Shown here in pieces: positions 8,842-18,035 of a stretch of DNA of 55,243 nt. A program made the position numbers and the translations under genes. The stretch's first letter is position 1, and the number at the start of each line of letters is the position of its first letter. Source of the DNA: Oscillibacter sp. (lineage in GTDB: Bacteria > Bacillota > Clostridia > Oscillospirales > Oscillospiraceae); assembly GCA_022797935.1 (NCBI GenBank), contig JAAWLO010000008.1:1-55243 (forward strand), read 5' to 3'. The notes below the pieces were generated by a model. That model had not been told where the DNA came from, ran no database searches, and was given only the letters and a program-made list of their open reading frames with translations.

Positions 8842-9261
8842 TCAGGACCGGCTTCGGCGAAACGTCAGATAGCCTTCCAGAATCAGGGATGCCGCCACGG
8901 CGTCCACCGTCTTCTTCCGCTGCCGGCCGTTCTTTCCGGCTTGCAGAAGAATCTGGTGGGCGTCAATGGTAGTCCGCCGCTCGTCCCAGAGGATGACCGG
9001 CAGGTCCGTCTGCTGGCGGAGCAGGTCCGCCAGAGCCTCGGCCCGTTCCGCGCGGGGACCCAGGGTGCCGTTCATGTTTTTCGGATAGCCCAATACCAGT
9101 TCCTCCGCTCCGTGCTCCTGGGCCAGGGCGGCAATCTGTTCCGCCACGGCCTCAGGGCGGTAGGCTGTGATGGTGGTGGTGAAGCCCGCCAGAAGGCCGG
9201 TGGGGTCGGAGACGGCAATGCCGGTGTGGGCGTCACCATAGTCAATGGCCAAAACGCGCAT
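8842..9261 (-). CDS. ruvX: RuvX/YqgF Holliday-junction resolvase-like nuclease
   Basis: 139-residue RNase H-fold protein. The N-terminal AIDYGDAHTGIAVSDP holds the first catalytic aspartate (D7), LGYPKNMNGT is the family hallmark, and LWDERRTT gives the second acidic cluster. Known roles are pre-16S rRNA 5'-end processing and Holliday-junction resolution; the first is best supported in E. coli. The ATG has a weak GAGG upstream. It follows the exonuclease gene by 84 nt on the same strand. Confidence 0.93.
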   Translation of the reverse strand: MRVLAIDYGDAHTGIAVSDPTGLLAGFTTTITAYRPEAVAEQIAALAQEHGAEELVLGYPKNMNGTLGPRAERAEALADLLRQQTDLPVILWDERRTTIDAHQILLQAGKNGRQRKKTVDAVAASLILEGYLTFRRSRS

Positions 9262-9345
9262 GATGGTCCTCGCTTTCTTCCGGCGCAGTCCGCCGGGGTG
9301 AAGTTGTTTGGTCTGAGGCGGGGGGAGAAGCTGTCCCGCTGATGC

Positions 9346-10302
9346 CTATTGATTCATCCGCAGTCCGCCCTTTTTCCGGCGGCGCTTGCTGGCAGGAGGA
9401 TTGCAGAAATAGGTGCTGCCCTGAAGGGCGATTTCATAGGCCTGGGATACCTCCGGCGTGATATTGGGCACGGAGCGCCGGGCAACCCAGCTGCCGTCCT
9501 CTCTTTGGGCCAGGGTCAGGCGGCAGAGAAAGCGCCCGTGCTTCGGACAGATGAAGGCGGAAAAATATTGCTGCGGCTGAAGACTGTGCCGGGATTGGGC
9601 AAACCGCCAGTGGGTCACATGGGCGGACTTGCCGCAGACGGGACAGGTGGGTTTGCGGCTGTCGGAGTCGTTCAGCGCGGCGTTGGAACCGGCGAAGGGC
9701 CCCAGGCGCTGGCGGGCCTGCCGGGGAAAGGCCCATGGGGAAAAGCGGGGGTCCCGGGGCTGCTGAAGGATGTTCTGGGCCTGGAGGGACTCTGGAGTGA
9801 GCCATTCACAGAGGATGGCGGTATACATGGCGTCATACAGGGCGTTGTGGAACACGAAGACGTCCGGGATGCCGCAGTATTCCACGGCCCGGTGCAGGGC
9901 CACCTGCTGAGCGGTGCCGACCAGGGCGGAAAAGGCCAGCTGAATGTTATAGGTCTTCTCCATAGAAAAGCGGGGCAGCTTCCAATAGGCGCAGTTTCGC
10001 TCCAGGGCCTTGAAATCATCCCCGCCGCCCCAGGCGGCAAACACCGTCTCCTCCCCGCACCAGTTCCGGAACCGGGCCAGCGCGGCGGGAAAGTTGAGAT
10101 TGGAGCGGAGGGAATCGTTCAGGTCCGGCAGAGCCCGGGCGCCCGGGTCGAATTTCTTGTGTATGGCAGGCTTGATGTAAACGCTGAAGGAGTCCACCAT
10201 CGGCCCGCCCAGCCGTGTGACGCGGATTGCGCCGATTTGCAGAATTTCATCCAGCTGTCTTTTGTCATATCCTCGGTTCCATTCAAAGTCCAAAATAATC
10301 AT
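9346..10302 (-). CDS. DEDD-family 3'-5' exonuclease with zinc ribbon
   Basis: 318-residue protein of the RNase T/Pol III epsilon exonuclease superfamily. Exo I is DFEWN (residues 4-8), the middle part carries VFAAWGGGDD with the second acidic site, and Exo III is VFHNALYDAMYTA. The C-terminal third has a CPVC...ICPKHG cysteine set that probably binds zinc, followed by a basic tail (KRRRKKGG). The substrate, DNA or RNA, is unknown. The start ATG has only a weak RBS. It is divergent from thiN. Confidence 0.85.
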   Translation of the reverse strand: MIILDFEWNRGYDKRQLDEILQIGAIRVTRLGGPMVDSFSVYIKPAIHKKFDPGARALPDLNDSLRSNLNFPAALARFRNWCGEETVFAAWGGGDDFKALERNCAYWKLPRFSMEKTYNIQLAFSALVGTAQQVALHRAVEYCGIPDVFVFHNALYDAMYTAILCEWLTPESLQAQNILQQPRDPRFSPWAFPRQARQRLGPFAGSNAALNDSDSRKPTCPVCGKSAHVTHWRFAQSRHSLQPQQYFSAFICPKHGRFLCRLTLAQREDGSWVARRSVPNITPEVSQAYEIALQGSTYFCNPPASKRRRKKGGLRMNQ

Positions 10303-10457
10303 ACCGTCACTTCATTTCCTTTTATTACCTCTATTGTATTGGCTTTTCCGCTTTTCGTCAAGGACCGGAGCCGTCTTTTTTCCGCCAAAACCCCGATATT
10401 TCCTGCTTTTTGGCGTTTTTTCCAAAAATTTTCAAAGAAACCCAAAGGAGAAGGGTG

Positions 10458-11087
10458 ATGAAACGCTGCTTTATTTTCGCGGCCGGAAGTTTTTATGGTC
10501 TTCGGGAGCGGCCGCTTCCCGGCGATTTGGTCATAGCCGCCGATGGCGGTTACGAAATCTGCCGCCGGACCGGTGTGGTTCCGGACCTGCTGCTGGGGGA
10601 TTTTGACTCTCTGGAGAGCCTGCCGGACGGCATCCCGGCCCGCCGCCTTCCGGTGGAGAAAGACGACACGGATACCCTGGCCGCTGTGCGGACGGCTCTG
10701 GACCAGGGCTGCGGAGAAATTTATCTCTACGGCGGCACCGGTGGCAAACGCCTGGACCACACCCTGGCCAATTTCCAGACGCTGCGGTTTCTCCGCCGCC
10801 GGGGAGCCCGGGGCTGGATGTACGGCGACGATTTTGTCTGGACGGTTTTGGAAAATGAGTCCCTGACCATTGCCCGGACGGTGAGAGAGGGCCTGCTGTC
10901 GGTGTTTTGCCTGGGGGACCGGGCGGAGGGCGTTTGGGAAGGCGGCGTGCAGTATCCCCTGCGGGACGCGGTGCTGACGCCGGATTTCCCCATAGGAGTT
11001 AGCAACCACATTCTGGATGCCCAGGCGCAGGTGGCGGTAAGAAAGGGGGTGTTGGCAGTGGGTTGGGAGCTGCCGGCCAGCGGGTAG
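10458..11087 (+). CDS. thiN: Thiamine pyrophosphokinase
   Basis: Converts thiamine plus ATP to thiamine pyrophosphate. 209 residues, normal length. IAADGGYEICRRTGVVPDL, GDFDSL and EKDDTDTLAAV are the conserved ATP/Mg blocks, and GGTGGKRLDHTLAN is the thiamine-binding segment. I chose ATG 10458, preceded by AAAGGAGAAGG; an upstream in-frame start at 10410 would add 16 residues not seen in the family. In most Firmicutes thiN lies with rsgA-rpe; here it stands alone. Confidence 0.93.
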   Translation: MKRCFIFAAGSFYGLRERPLPGDLVIAADGGYEICRRTGVVPDLLLGDFDSLESLPDGIPARRLPVEKDDTDTLAAVRTALDQGCGEIYLYGGTGGKRLDHTLANFQTLRFLRRRGARGWMYGDDFVWTVLENESLTIARTVREGLLSVFCLGDRAEGVWEGGVQYPLRDAVLTPDFPIGVSNHILDAQAQVAVRKGVLAVGWELPASG

Positions 11088-11355
11088 GCCGGCGGAAGGG
11101 GGACTGGATATTTCTAACAATTCCTCTGCCGTTTTTTGGCGAATTTGCTGGTTTTCGCTCATTCCTTCCAAAACCGGCTGGTTTCCCTGGTTTCTTTGGC
11201 TGGACACAGTTGTTCCTTTTGCAAAAGATTATTCTGGTTTTTTCTCGGTTTCTCGGTTTTTCCGGCAGTTTTTTTCCGGAAACAGATGCCGCTTTGCCTT
11301 CTGCCCGCCGCGGACGTTCTTCCTGAGATAAAATAGCGATATCACAAAAGTGAGG
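11088..11355. other. T-rich intergenic region upstream of molybdenum hydroxylase genes
   Basis: About 270 nt between thiN and the predicted hydroxylase promoter. It is pyrimidine-rich on the plus strand with many TTTT and TTCC runs and short weak hairpins such as AAACC/GGTTT (11171-11175, 11180-11184). No gene, riboswitch or clear terminator was recognised. Confidence 0.4.
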
Positions 11356-11384
11356 TTGCGCGGCGAAAAATCTTCATGTATAAT
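11356..11384 (+). promoter_or_regulatory. Predicted sigma-A promoter of the one-chain xanthine dehydrogenase
   Basis: TTGCGC (11356-11361), 17-nt spacer, TATAAT (11379-11384), giving a leader of about 75 nt before the ATG at 11465. Confidence 0.7.
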
Positions 11385-11464
11385 GAACAATAACGGGAAG
11401 GTTGACCTTTCTGAAAAAACAGAACCGTGGGACCGAGGGCGGGCACGGGGGCAAGGAGAAATTT

Positions 11465-14014
11465 ATGGCAGTATTTACCGTAAACGGCAAAACCGTGACT
11501 GTGGAGAAAAATCAGAAACTGATCCGCTTCCTGCGGGATGAGCTGCGTCTGACTTCCGTGAAGGATGGATGCAGCGAAGGCGCCTGCGGCACCTGCACGG
11601 TGCTGATTGACGGCAAGCCTACCAGAGCCTGCATCCCCCAAACGGACAAGATGGAGGGCAAGACTATCCTCACGGTGGAGGGCCTGACGGAGTTTGAGCA
11701 GAAGGTCTTTACATATGCCTTTGGCCAAGCCGGTGCGGTTCAGTGCGGATTCTGCATCCCCGGTATGGTCATGTGCGCCAAGGCCCTGCTGGACGAGAAC
11801 CAGAACCCCACGCGGGAAGAGGCCGCGTTCGCCATCCGCAACAACATCTGCCGCTGCACTGGCTACGTGAAGATTATCGACGCCATCCTTCTGGCGGCGG
11901 AGCTGCTTCGCGCCGGTGAGGTGCCCCAGGCCCCATCGGACTGGTCCCTGGGTGCGCGGGTATCCCGGGTGGATGTGGAAGAGAAGGTCACCGGCACCGG
12001 CGTTTATACGGACGACATGGAGCTGGAGGGCATGATTTACGGCAGCGCTGTCCGCTCTCAGTATCCCCGGGCCCGGGTGCTGGCGATTCACACCGAGGAA
12101 GCCAAGGCGCTGCCCGGCGTTGTGGGTGTCTTCACCGCCGCCGACATTCCCGGCGACAACAAAGTGGGCCACCTCATCCATGACTGGGACACCATGATTG
12201 CGGTGGGCGATATCACCCACTACCTGGGCGACGCCATCTGCCTGGTGGCCGCTGAAACGCCGGAGATTCTGGCCCAGGCTAAAGCCCTGGTGAAGGTGGA
12301 CTACGAGGAGCTGCCCATGGTCCGCAATCCCCAGGAGGCCCGGCTGCCGGACGCGCCCCTGGTCCACAAGTCTGGAAACCTGCTGGCCCACAAGCACATC
12401 CAGCGGGGCAATCCGGCGGAGGCCATTGCCCGCTCGAAGTATGTGCTGACGCAGCACTTTACCACCCCCTGGACGGAACACGCTTTCCTGGAACCGGAGT
12501 GCGCCGTGGCGCTTCCCGACGGGGACGGCGTGAAGGTCTATACCAGCGACCAGCATGTCTACGATACCCAGAAGGAAACCATGGTCATGCTGGGAATGCC
12601 CCCGGAGCAGGTGAAGATTGAGAACTGCCTGGTGGGCGGCGGCTTCGGCGGCAAGGAGGATGTCACCGTTCAGCATCAGGCGGCCCTCATTGCCTACCTG
12701 ACCAAGCGGCCGGTAAAGGTGAAGCTCACCCGGGCAGAAAGCCTGCTGATTCACCCCAAGCGCCATCCCATGGAGATGGAGTTCTCCCTGGGCTGCGACG
12801 AGAACGGCATCATCCAGGGCGTGGCCGCCGAGGTTATCTCCGATACCGGCGCTTACGCCTCCCTGGGCGGGCCGGTTCTGGAGCGTGCCTGCACCCATGC
12901 CGCTGGTCCCTACAACTATCAGAACTTTGAGATTGACGGGTACGCGTACTACACCAACAATCCCCCTGCCGGAGCCTTCCGGGGCTTTGGCGTGACCCAG
13001 ACCTGCTTCTGCATTGAGACCCTGCTGAACCAGATGGCGGACCTGGTGGGAATCAGCCCTTGGGAAATCCGCTACCGCAATGCCATCCGGCCCGGCCAGG
13101 AGCTGCCCAACGGCCAGATCGCGGATGCCTCCACCGGACTGGTGGAGACCCTGGAGGCGGTGAAACCCTACTATGACGCCGCGCCCTACGCCGGAATTGC
13201 CTGCGCCATGAAGAACGCGGGCCTGGGCGTGGGAATTCCCGACACGGGCCGGGTCCGCCTGGTGGTGGAGGACGGAAAGGTCCACATCCGGGCAGGCGCA
13301 TCCTGCATTGGCCAGGGCCTGGGCACCGTACTGGTGCAGATGGTCTGCGACCAGACGGGGGTTGCCCGGGAAGACGTAGTCTATGAGCGATCCAATACCT
13401 TCAAGGCGCCGGACTCCGGCGTGTCTTCCGGTTCCCGGCAGACGGTGTTCACCGGCGAGGCCTGCCGCCGGGCTTGCCAGGGCCTGCGGGAAGCCCTGGA
13501 AACCCAGAGCCTTTCCGCGCTGGAGGGCCAGGAGTACTATGGAGAATACTTGGGCAAGACGGACCCCTTGGGCGCGGATGTGCCGAATCCCATCAGCCAC
13601 GTGGCTTACGGCTACGCCACTCAGGTCTGCATCCTGGATGAGGCCGGAAAGGTGAAGCAGATCATTGCTGCCCATGATGTGGGCAAGGCGGTGAATCCCC
13701 TCTCCATTGAGGGCCAGATTGAAGGCGGCGTCGTGATGTCCCTGGGCTATGCCCTGACGGAGCGCTACCCCCTGGAGGACTGCAAGCCCACGGCGAAATT
13801 CGGTACCTTGGGCCTGTTCCGGGCCAACCAGGTGCCGGAGATTGTGCCCCTTATCGTGGAGAAGGAGGGCCTGGACATGGCCTGCGGCGCCATCGGCATT
13901 GGCGAGATCACGTCCATCCCCACGGCGCCAGCCATTTCGGACGCCTACTTCCGCTATGACGGCAAACTCCGCACCGCGCTGCCCCTGGAGGGAACGCCTT
14001 ACAGCAAAAAGTGA
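11465..14014 (+). CDS. Selenium-dependent xanthine dehydrogenase family enzyme (fused 2Fe-2S and Mo domains)
   Basis: 849-residue one-chain molybdenum hydroxylase. Residues 1-150 are two 2Fe-2S modules (plant type: C36, C41, C44, C56; helical: C94, C97, C129, C131). From about 165 on is the molybdopterin-binding catalytic part, with GGGFGGKED, the GAFRGFGVTQ block and the C-terminal GIGEITSIP holding the catalytic Glu. There is no FAD domain. This fused architecture and sequence match the family (TIGR03311) found in Clostridia and linked to labile selenium; selenium use here is inferred. Known or proposed substrates are xanthine and related purines. The start was set by AAGGAG 6 nt before the ATG. 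A mocA-like gene lies just downstream in opposite orientation. Confidence 0.92.
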   Translation: MAVFTVNGKTVTVEKNQKLIRFLRDELRLTSVKDGCSEGACGTCTVLIDGKPTRACIPQTDKMEGKTILTVEGLTEFEQKVFTYAFGQAGAVQCGFCIPGMVMCAKALLDENQNPTREEAAFAIRNNICRCTGYVKIIDAILLAAELLRAGEVPQAPSDWSLGARVSRVDVEEKVTGTGVYTDDMELEGMIYGSAVRSQYPRARVLAIHTEEAKALPGVVGVFTAADIPGDNKVGHLIHDWDTMIAVGDITHYLGDAICLVAAETPEILAQAKALVKVDYEELPMVRNPQEARLPDAPLVHKSGNLLAHKHIQRGNPAEAIARSKYVLTQHFTTPWTEHAFLEPECAVALPDGDGVKVYTSDQHVYDTQKETMVMLGMPPEQVKIENCLVGGGFGGKEDVTVQHQAALIAYLTKRPVKVKLTRAESLLIHPKRHPMEMEFSLGCDENGIIQGVAAEVISDTGAYASLGGPVLERACTHAAGPYNYQNFEIDGYAYYTNNPPAGAFRGFGVTQTCFCIETLLNQMADLVGISPWEIRYRNAIRPGQELPNGQIADASTGLVETLEAVKPYYDAAPYAGIACAMKNAGLGVGIPDTGRVRLVVEDGKVHIRAGASCIGQGLGTVLVQMVCDQTGVAREDVVYERSNTFKAPDSGVSSGSRQTVFTGEACRRACQGLREALETQSLSALEGQEYYGEYLGKTDPLGADVPNPISHVAYGYATQVCILDEAGKVKQIIAAHDVGKAVNPLSIEGQIEGGVVMSLGYALTERYPLEDCKPTAKFGTLGLFRANQVPEIVPLIVEKEGLDMACGAIGIGEITSIPTAPAISDAYFRYDGKLRTALPLEGTPYSKK

Positions 14015-14064
14015 TGACGGCAGCAGGACAGAGTTGAAAAAAGGGACGGTTTCCCGCCCCGCAG

Positions 14065-14159
14065 CCTGCTGGAGCGTTTGCTCCAGCAGGCGAATGTTGC
14101 CGGGTCTTCCCGACCCGGGAGACAGCGGTGTTCCGCCGCTGGGAACGCGCGCATGTTCC
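14065..14159. repeat. Cluster of four consecutive hairpins between convergent genes
   Basis: Four inverted repeats follow one another: 14065-14075/14080-14090 (11 bp, perfect), 14100-14106/14112-14118 (7 bp), 14123-14128/14136-14141 (6 bp) and 14143-14147/14155-14159 (5 bp). They separate the convergent hydroxylase and mocA-like genes and probably serve as a transcription barrier, although no T-run follows. Confidence 0.55.
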
Positions 14160-14172
14160 TGCCGTTGGTCTG

Positions 14173-14754
14173 TCAGACCTCTTGCTTCAGCTTTTGCATG
14201 GCTTCCGGGGTGTCTACGTCCGTCAGCTCTTCCGCCGGAATTTCCAGCAGAACCAGATCCTCCTCGTGGCGGCGGATGACGGTGTTTCCCCCGTGGTCCT
14301 CTTCCAGGGCCAGCAGTTCCGGGAAGAACCGGGCGGGGAACAGGCAGGGGTTGCCCCGGACGCCGCTGTGGGCCAGGGCGGCAATTTTATCCGGCCGGGC
14401 CTTCCAGAACTGGACCAGATCCGCCACGCTCTCCTGCCGGAGAAGGGGCTGGTCGCTGACCAGGAAGAGAACGCCGTGACAGTCCAGCAGCTCCTTCAGG
14501 CCCAGGGAGATGGTGTGGCTGATGCCGTAATCCGGATGGGGGTTGCGGAGGGCGGTAAAGTAGAATTCCTCCGCCAGCGTCATGATTTCCGGATACTGGG
14601 TTACCACCACAACCCGGTCAAATTCCCCGGTGGGGACTGCTTCCAGCGCCCGGCGGATGAGACTCCGGCCCTGAAGCTCGGCGGCCAGCTTGTTTTCCCC
14701 GAAGCGTCTGGCGTTTCCTGCCGCCATGACTACACAGCCTAATTTCAAATCCAT
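14173..14754 (-). CDS. mocA: MocA-like molybdopterin nucleotidyltransferase
   Basis: Transfers CMP (MocA) or GMP (MobA) to molybdopterin; the MocA group makes the cytosine dinucleotide cofactor used by xanthine-dehydrogenase-type enzymes. The 193-residue protein starts with VVMAAGNARRFGENKL, the nucleotide-binding loop (about 9-23), has SDQPLL for metal binding and a terminal DVDTPEA block. The flanking Mo hydroxylases support the cytidylyltransferase reading. I chose ATG 14754 with AGGAGA upstream; an upstream start at 14829 would add 25 unrelated residues. It is divergent from the xdhABC operon. Confidence 0.87.
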   Translation of the reverse strand: MDLKLGCVVMAAGNARRFGENKLAAELQGRSLIRRALEAVPTGEFDRVVVVTQYPEIMTLAEEFYFTALRNPHPDYGISHTISLGLKELLDCHGVLFLVSDQPLLRQESVADLVQFWKARPDKIAALAHSGVRGNPCLFPARFFPELLALEEDHGGNTVIRRHEEDLVLLEIPAEELTDVDTPEAMQKLKQEV

Positions 14755-14843
14755 CAACGTATCTCCTATCTCCAAACTTCTGTCTGAACATAGGCATAGT
14801 ATATCCTGTTTTCTGAAATTACGCAACAAAAAGGAGGCACCCT

Positions 14844-17138
14844 ATGAGCAAAAGCGTCGGCAAGAGCGCGATCCGGGTGGACGCCTACGAAAAGGCTTCC
14901 GGCCGGGCCAAATATATGGACGACCTGTGCGGCCGCGAGGCGCTGATCGCGAAAATCTGCCATTCCACCATTGCCCACGGCTACGTAAAAGCGGTGGATA
15001 CCACAGCGGCGGAGGCCATCCCCGGCGTCGTGAAAATTCTGACCTGCTTTGACGTTCCGGATATCCCATTCGCCACGGCAGGCCACCCCTGGTCCACAGA
15101 CCCCAGCCATCAGGACGTGGCGGACCGAAAACTCCTGAACCAGCATGTGCGGTATTACGGCGACGACGTGGCCGTGGTTCTGGCGGAGAATGAAGTGGCC
15201 GCCGCCCAGGCGGTCCGGGCGCTGAAGGTGGAGTATGAGGAACTGCCCTTTGTCCTGGACCCCCAGGAGGCCATGAAGGACGGCGCGCCCCAGCTTCACG
15301 AGAAGTATCCGAATAACATTCTGGCCCATTCCAGTGTCCAGCGGGGCGACTACGAGTCCGCCCGGCAGGAGCCTGGTCTCATCAAAGTGGAGGGCTGGTA
15401 TGACACCCCCACGGTGCAGCATTGCCATTTGGAAAACCACGGCTGCTTTGCCTATGAGGAGGCGGGCCGGGTTGTGGTGGTCAGCTCCACCCAGATTCCA
15501 CACATTGTCCGCCGCATTGTCGGGCAGGCTCTGGGGCGGCCCTGGGGACAGATTCGTCTCATCAAGCCCTATATCGGCGGCGGCTTCGGCAATAAGCAGG
15601 ATGCGCTTTATGAGCCCCTGTGCGCTTGGTGCACCACGCAGGTGGGGGGCCGGCTGGTGAAGCTGGAGTGCACCCGGGAGGAAACCTTCGTGTCCAACCG
15701 GGTCCGTCACGCGGTCCGCACCCACCTGATCTCCTATGTCCGGCCTGACGGAACGATTGTGGCCCGGAAGTTCGAGTCCTTCTCCAATCAGGGAGGCTAT
15801 GCCTCTCACGGTCACAGCATCAATGCCAAGGGCATGAACACGACGCCGCAGCTCTATCCCTGTGCCAACGTGGAATGCGACAGCTGGACGGTATATACCA
15901 ACATTCCCGTCGGCGGCGCCATGCGGGGCTACGGCATTCCCCAGGCCATGTTCGCCGCAGAGAGCCACGCCGACGACATCTGCAGGACTCTGGGAATTTC
16001 TCCCCTGGAGTTCCGCCGGAAGAATCTGATGCCCGTGGGCTTCACGGATGGCTTCACCAAGAACGAACTCTATCACGATACCTTTAACCAGTGCATGGAC
16101 AAGGGTATTGCGATGATGGATTATCTCCGGAAGTACGAGGATTATAAAAATCAGACCGGTCCCGTCCGCCGGGGCGTGGGTCTGGCGGTGTTCTGGTACA
16201 ATACGGCTGTGTGGCCCATCTCGGTGGAGACCTCCTCCTGCCGGATGGTGCTGAACCAGGACGGTTCTCTCCAGTTCCAGACCGGCGAGACGGAAATCGG
16301 ACAGGGCTGTGATACCGCGTATTCCCAGATGGTGGCGGACGCCGTGGGTGTTCCCCTCAGCGATGTCCATGTGGTTTCCACCCAGGATACCGATATCACC
16401 CCCTTCGGCACCGGCGCGTATGCCTCCCGTCAGACCTATATCGGGGGCTTCAGCATCATCCAGACAGGGCAGGCTCTGCGGGAACGCATTCTGAATGTGG
16501 CCCACGAGCAGACCCGGATGCCGGTCAGCAATCTGGACCTGGTGGACGGGCAGATTGTCCGCAAGAGCGACGGACGGGTCCTGAAGTCCCTGGGCGAACT
16601 GGCGACGGAGTGCCTGTACTCCACGGAGCACAGCCAGCACATCACTGCGGAGACCACTGCTCAGATCAAGAGCAATGCTTACTCCTTCGGCTGCTCAGTC
16701 GTGGAGGTGGAAGTGGATATCCCCATGTGCAAGGTAGAGTTGGTGAAGATGGTGAACGTTCACGACTGCGGACGGCTCATCAACCCCGCCCTGGCGGAGG
16801 CCCAGGTTCACGGCGGCATGTCCATGGCCATCGGCTACGGCCTCAGCGAGGAGCTGAAGTTTGACCCGAAGACCGGCAAGCCCCTGAACAACAATTTCCT
16901 GGACTACAAGCTCTCCACTATGCTGGATCATCCCACGCTGGAGGCGGCTTTCGTGGAGAACCCGGAGCCCACGTCGCCCTTCGGCACCAAGTCCCTGGGG
17001 GAACCCCCGGCCTGTTCCGGTGCGCCGGCTATCCGTAACGCCATTCTGAACGCCACCGGCGTCGCCATTGACGTTTGTCCCATTACGCCCCACGTCCTCT
17101 ACCGGAAGTTCCGGGAAGCGGGATTGATTGAAGAGTAA
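14844..17138 (+). CDS. xdhA: Xanthine-dehydrogenase-type hydroxylase, molybdenum subunit (first set)
   Basis: Large catalytic subunit, 764 residues, of a three-subunit Mo hydroxylase. It has the N-terminal a/b-hammerhead (RVDAYEKASGRAKYMDD), PYIGGGFGNKQD, the GGAMRGYGIPQ arginine block and the C-terminal KSLGEPP with the catalytic Glu. Hydroxylates purine or similar N-heterocycles with water as oxygen source. The RBS AAAGGAGG precedes the ATG. The next gene starts 16 nt downstream, giving an xdhABC operon that ends at 18577. Substrate specificity (hypoxanthine, xanthine, nicotinate-like) cannot be settled from sequence alone. Confidence 0.92.
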   Translation: MSKSVGKSAIRVDAYEKASGRAKYMDDLCGREALIAKICHSTIAHGYVKAVDTTAAEAIPGVVKILTCFDVPDIPFATAGHPWSTDPSHQDVADRKLLNQHVRYYGDDVAVVLAENEVAAAQAVRALKVEYEELPFVLDPQEAMKDGAPQLHEKYPNNILAHSSVQRGDYESARQEPGLIKVEGWYDTPTVQHCHLENHGCFAYEEAGRVVVVSSTQIPHIVRRIVGQALGRPWGQIRLIKPYIGGGFGNKQDALYEPLCAWCTTQVGGRLVKLECTREETFVSNRVRHAVRTHLISYVRPDGTIVARKFESFSNQGGYASHGHSINAKGMNTTPQLYPCANVECDSWTVYTNIPVGGAMRGYGIPQAMFAAESHADDICRTLGISPLEFRRKNLMPVGFTDGFTKNELYHDTFNQCMDKGIAMMDYLRKYEDYKNQTGPVRRGVGLAVFWYNTAVWPISVETSSCRMVLNQDGSLQFQTGETEIGQGCDTAYSQMVADAVGVPLSDVHVVSTQDTDITPFGTGAYASRQTYIGGFSIIQTGQALRERILNVAHEQTRMPVSNLDLVDGQIVRKSDGRVLKSLGELATECLYSTEHSQHITAETTAQIKSNAYSFGCSVVEVEVDIPMCKVELVKMVNVHDCGRLINPALAEAQVHGGMSMAIGYGLSEELKFDPKTGKPLNNNFLDYKLSTMLDHPTLEAAFVENPEPTSPFGTKSLGEPPACSGAPAIRNAILNATGVAIDVCPITPHVLYRKFREAGLIEE

Positions 17139-17153
17139 AGGAGGGAACCGCGT

Positions 17154-18035
17154 ATGTATGACATGAAAGCCCTGTATCAGGCAGCAAGTGTAGAGGACGC
17201 CGTGTCCCTCCGGATGGCCCACCCGGAAGCCCAGATTATCGCCGGAGGTTCCGACGTGCTGGTCCAGATGCGGGAGGGCAAACGGGCAGGGGCAGAGCTG
17301 ATCTCCATCCAGACTTTGGACGAGATGCGCGGCGTTTCCCTGGAAGAGGACGGGACCCTGCGGATCGGCTCCCTCACCAGCTTTTCTCACATCACTCGGG
17401 ACCCTCTGATTCAACAGTATATCAACGTCCTGGGCGAGGCCGTGGACCAGGTGGGCGGTCCCCAGATCCGGAATATCGGCACCATTGGCGGCAACACCTG
17501 CAACGGCGTCACCTCTGCGGATTCTGCCTCCACCCTCTTCGCCTGGGACGCCATTGTGGAGCTGACGGGCCCCCAGGGCATCCGCCGCCAGCCCATTGGG
17601 GAGTTCTATATTCAGGCGGGCAAGGTGGATATCCGGGAGGGTGAAATCCAGACGGCCATCCTCATCCCGAAGGAGAGCTATGCGAACTGCTTCGGCCACT
17701 ACATCAAATACGCCATGCGCAGCGCTATGGATATTGCGACCCTGGGGACCTCCGTCAACGTCCGCCTCTCCGCGGATAAGAAGACGGTGGAACGGGCCCG
17801 GGTGGCTTTCGGCGTGGCGGGTCCGGTGCCCCTGCGGGCGGTTCATGCCGAGGAATTGGCGGCGGGCCAGCCGGTGAGTCTGGAGCTGGCGGAGAAGTTT
17901 GCCCAGGCGGTGAAGGAGGACATCCATCCCCGGGACTCCTGGCGGGCGGCAAAGGATTTCCGCCTTCACATTGCGGTGGAGAGTGCCGGACGGGCCTTTA
18001 TCGAATCGGTGAAACTGGCGGGAGGTGACCTGTGA
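17154..18035 (+). CDS. xdhB: Xanthine-dehydrogenase-type hydroxylase, FAD subunit (first set)
   Basis: Medium subunit, 293 residues, passes electrons from the Fe-S subunit to NAD or another acceptor through FAD. The FAD pyrophosphate loop AGGSDVLV (30-37) and GGPQIRNIGTIGGNTCNG (about 101-118) are the standard CO-dehydrogenase-flavoprotein motifs. The C-terminal CODH_FAD_C domain follows from about 185. AAAGGAGG precedes the ATG, and the stop overlaps the next ATG by one base (TGATG). Confidence 0.93.
   Translation: MYDMKALYQAASVEDAVSLRMAHPEAQIIAGGSDVLVQMREGKRAGAELISIQTLDEMRGVSLEEDGTLRIGSLTSFSHITRDPLIQQYINVLGEAVDQVGGPQIRNIGTIGGNTCNGVTSADSASTLFAWDAIVELTGPQGIRRQPIGEFYIQAGKVDIREGEIQTAILIPKESYANCFGHYIKYAMRSAMDIATLGTSVNVRLSADKKTVERARVAFGVAGPVPLRAVHAEELAAGQPVSLELAEKFAQAVKEDIHPRDSWRAAKDFRLHIAVESAGRAFIESVKLAGGDL

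Noticed and set aside
11342-13675. A 777-codon minus-strand open frame, and similar long antisense frames at 497-2455, 14766-16640, 27864-30668 and 32009-34165
   Set aside because: They lie opposite genes with clear domain matches, have no RBS or known domains, and are biased in composition (Gly/His/Gln/Arg-rich). They are shadows caused by high third-position GC.
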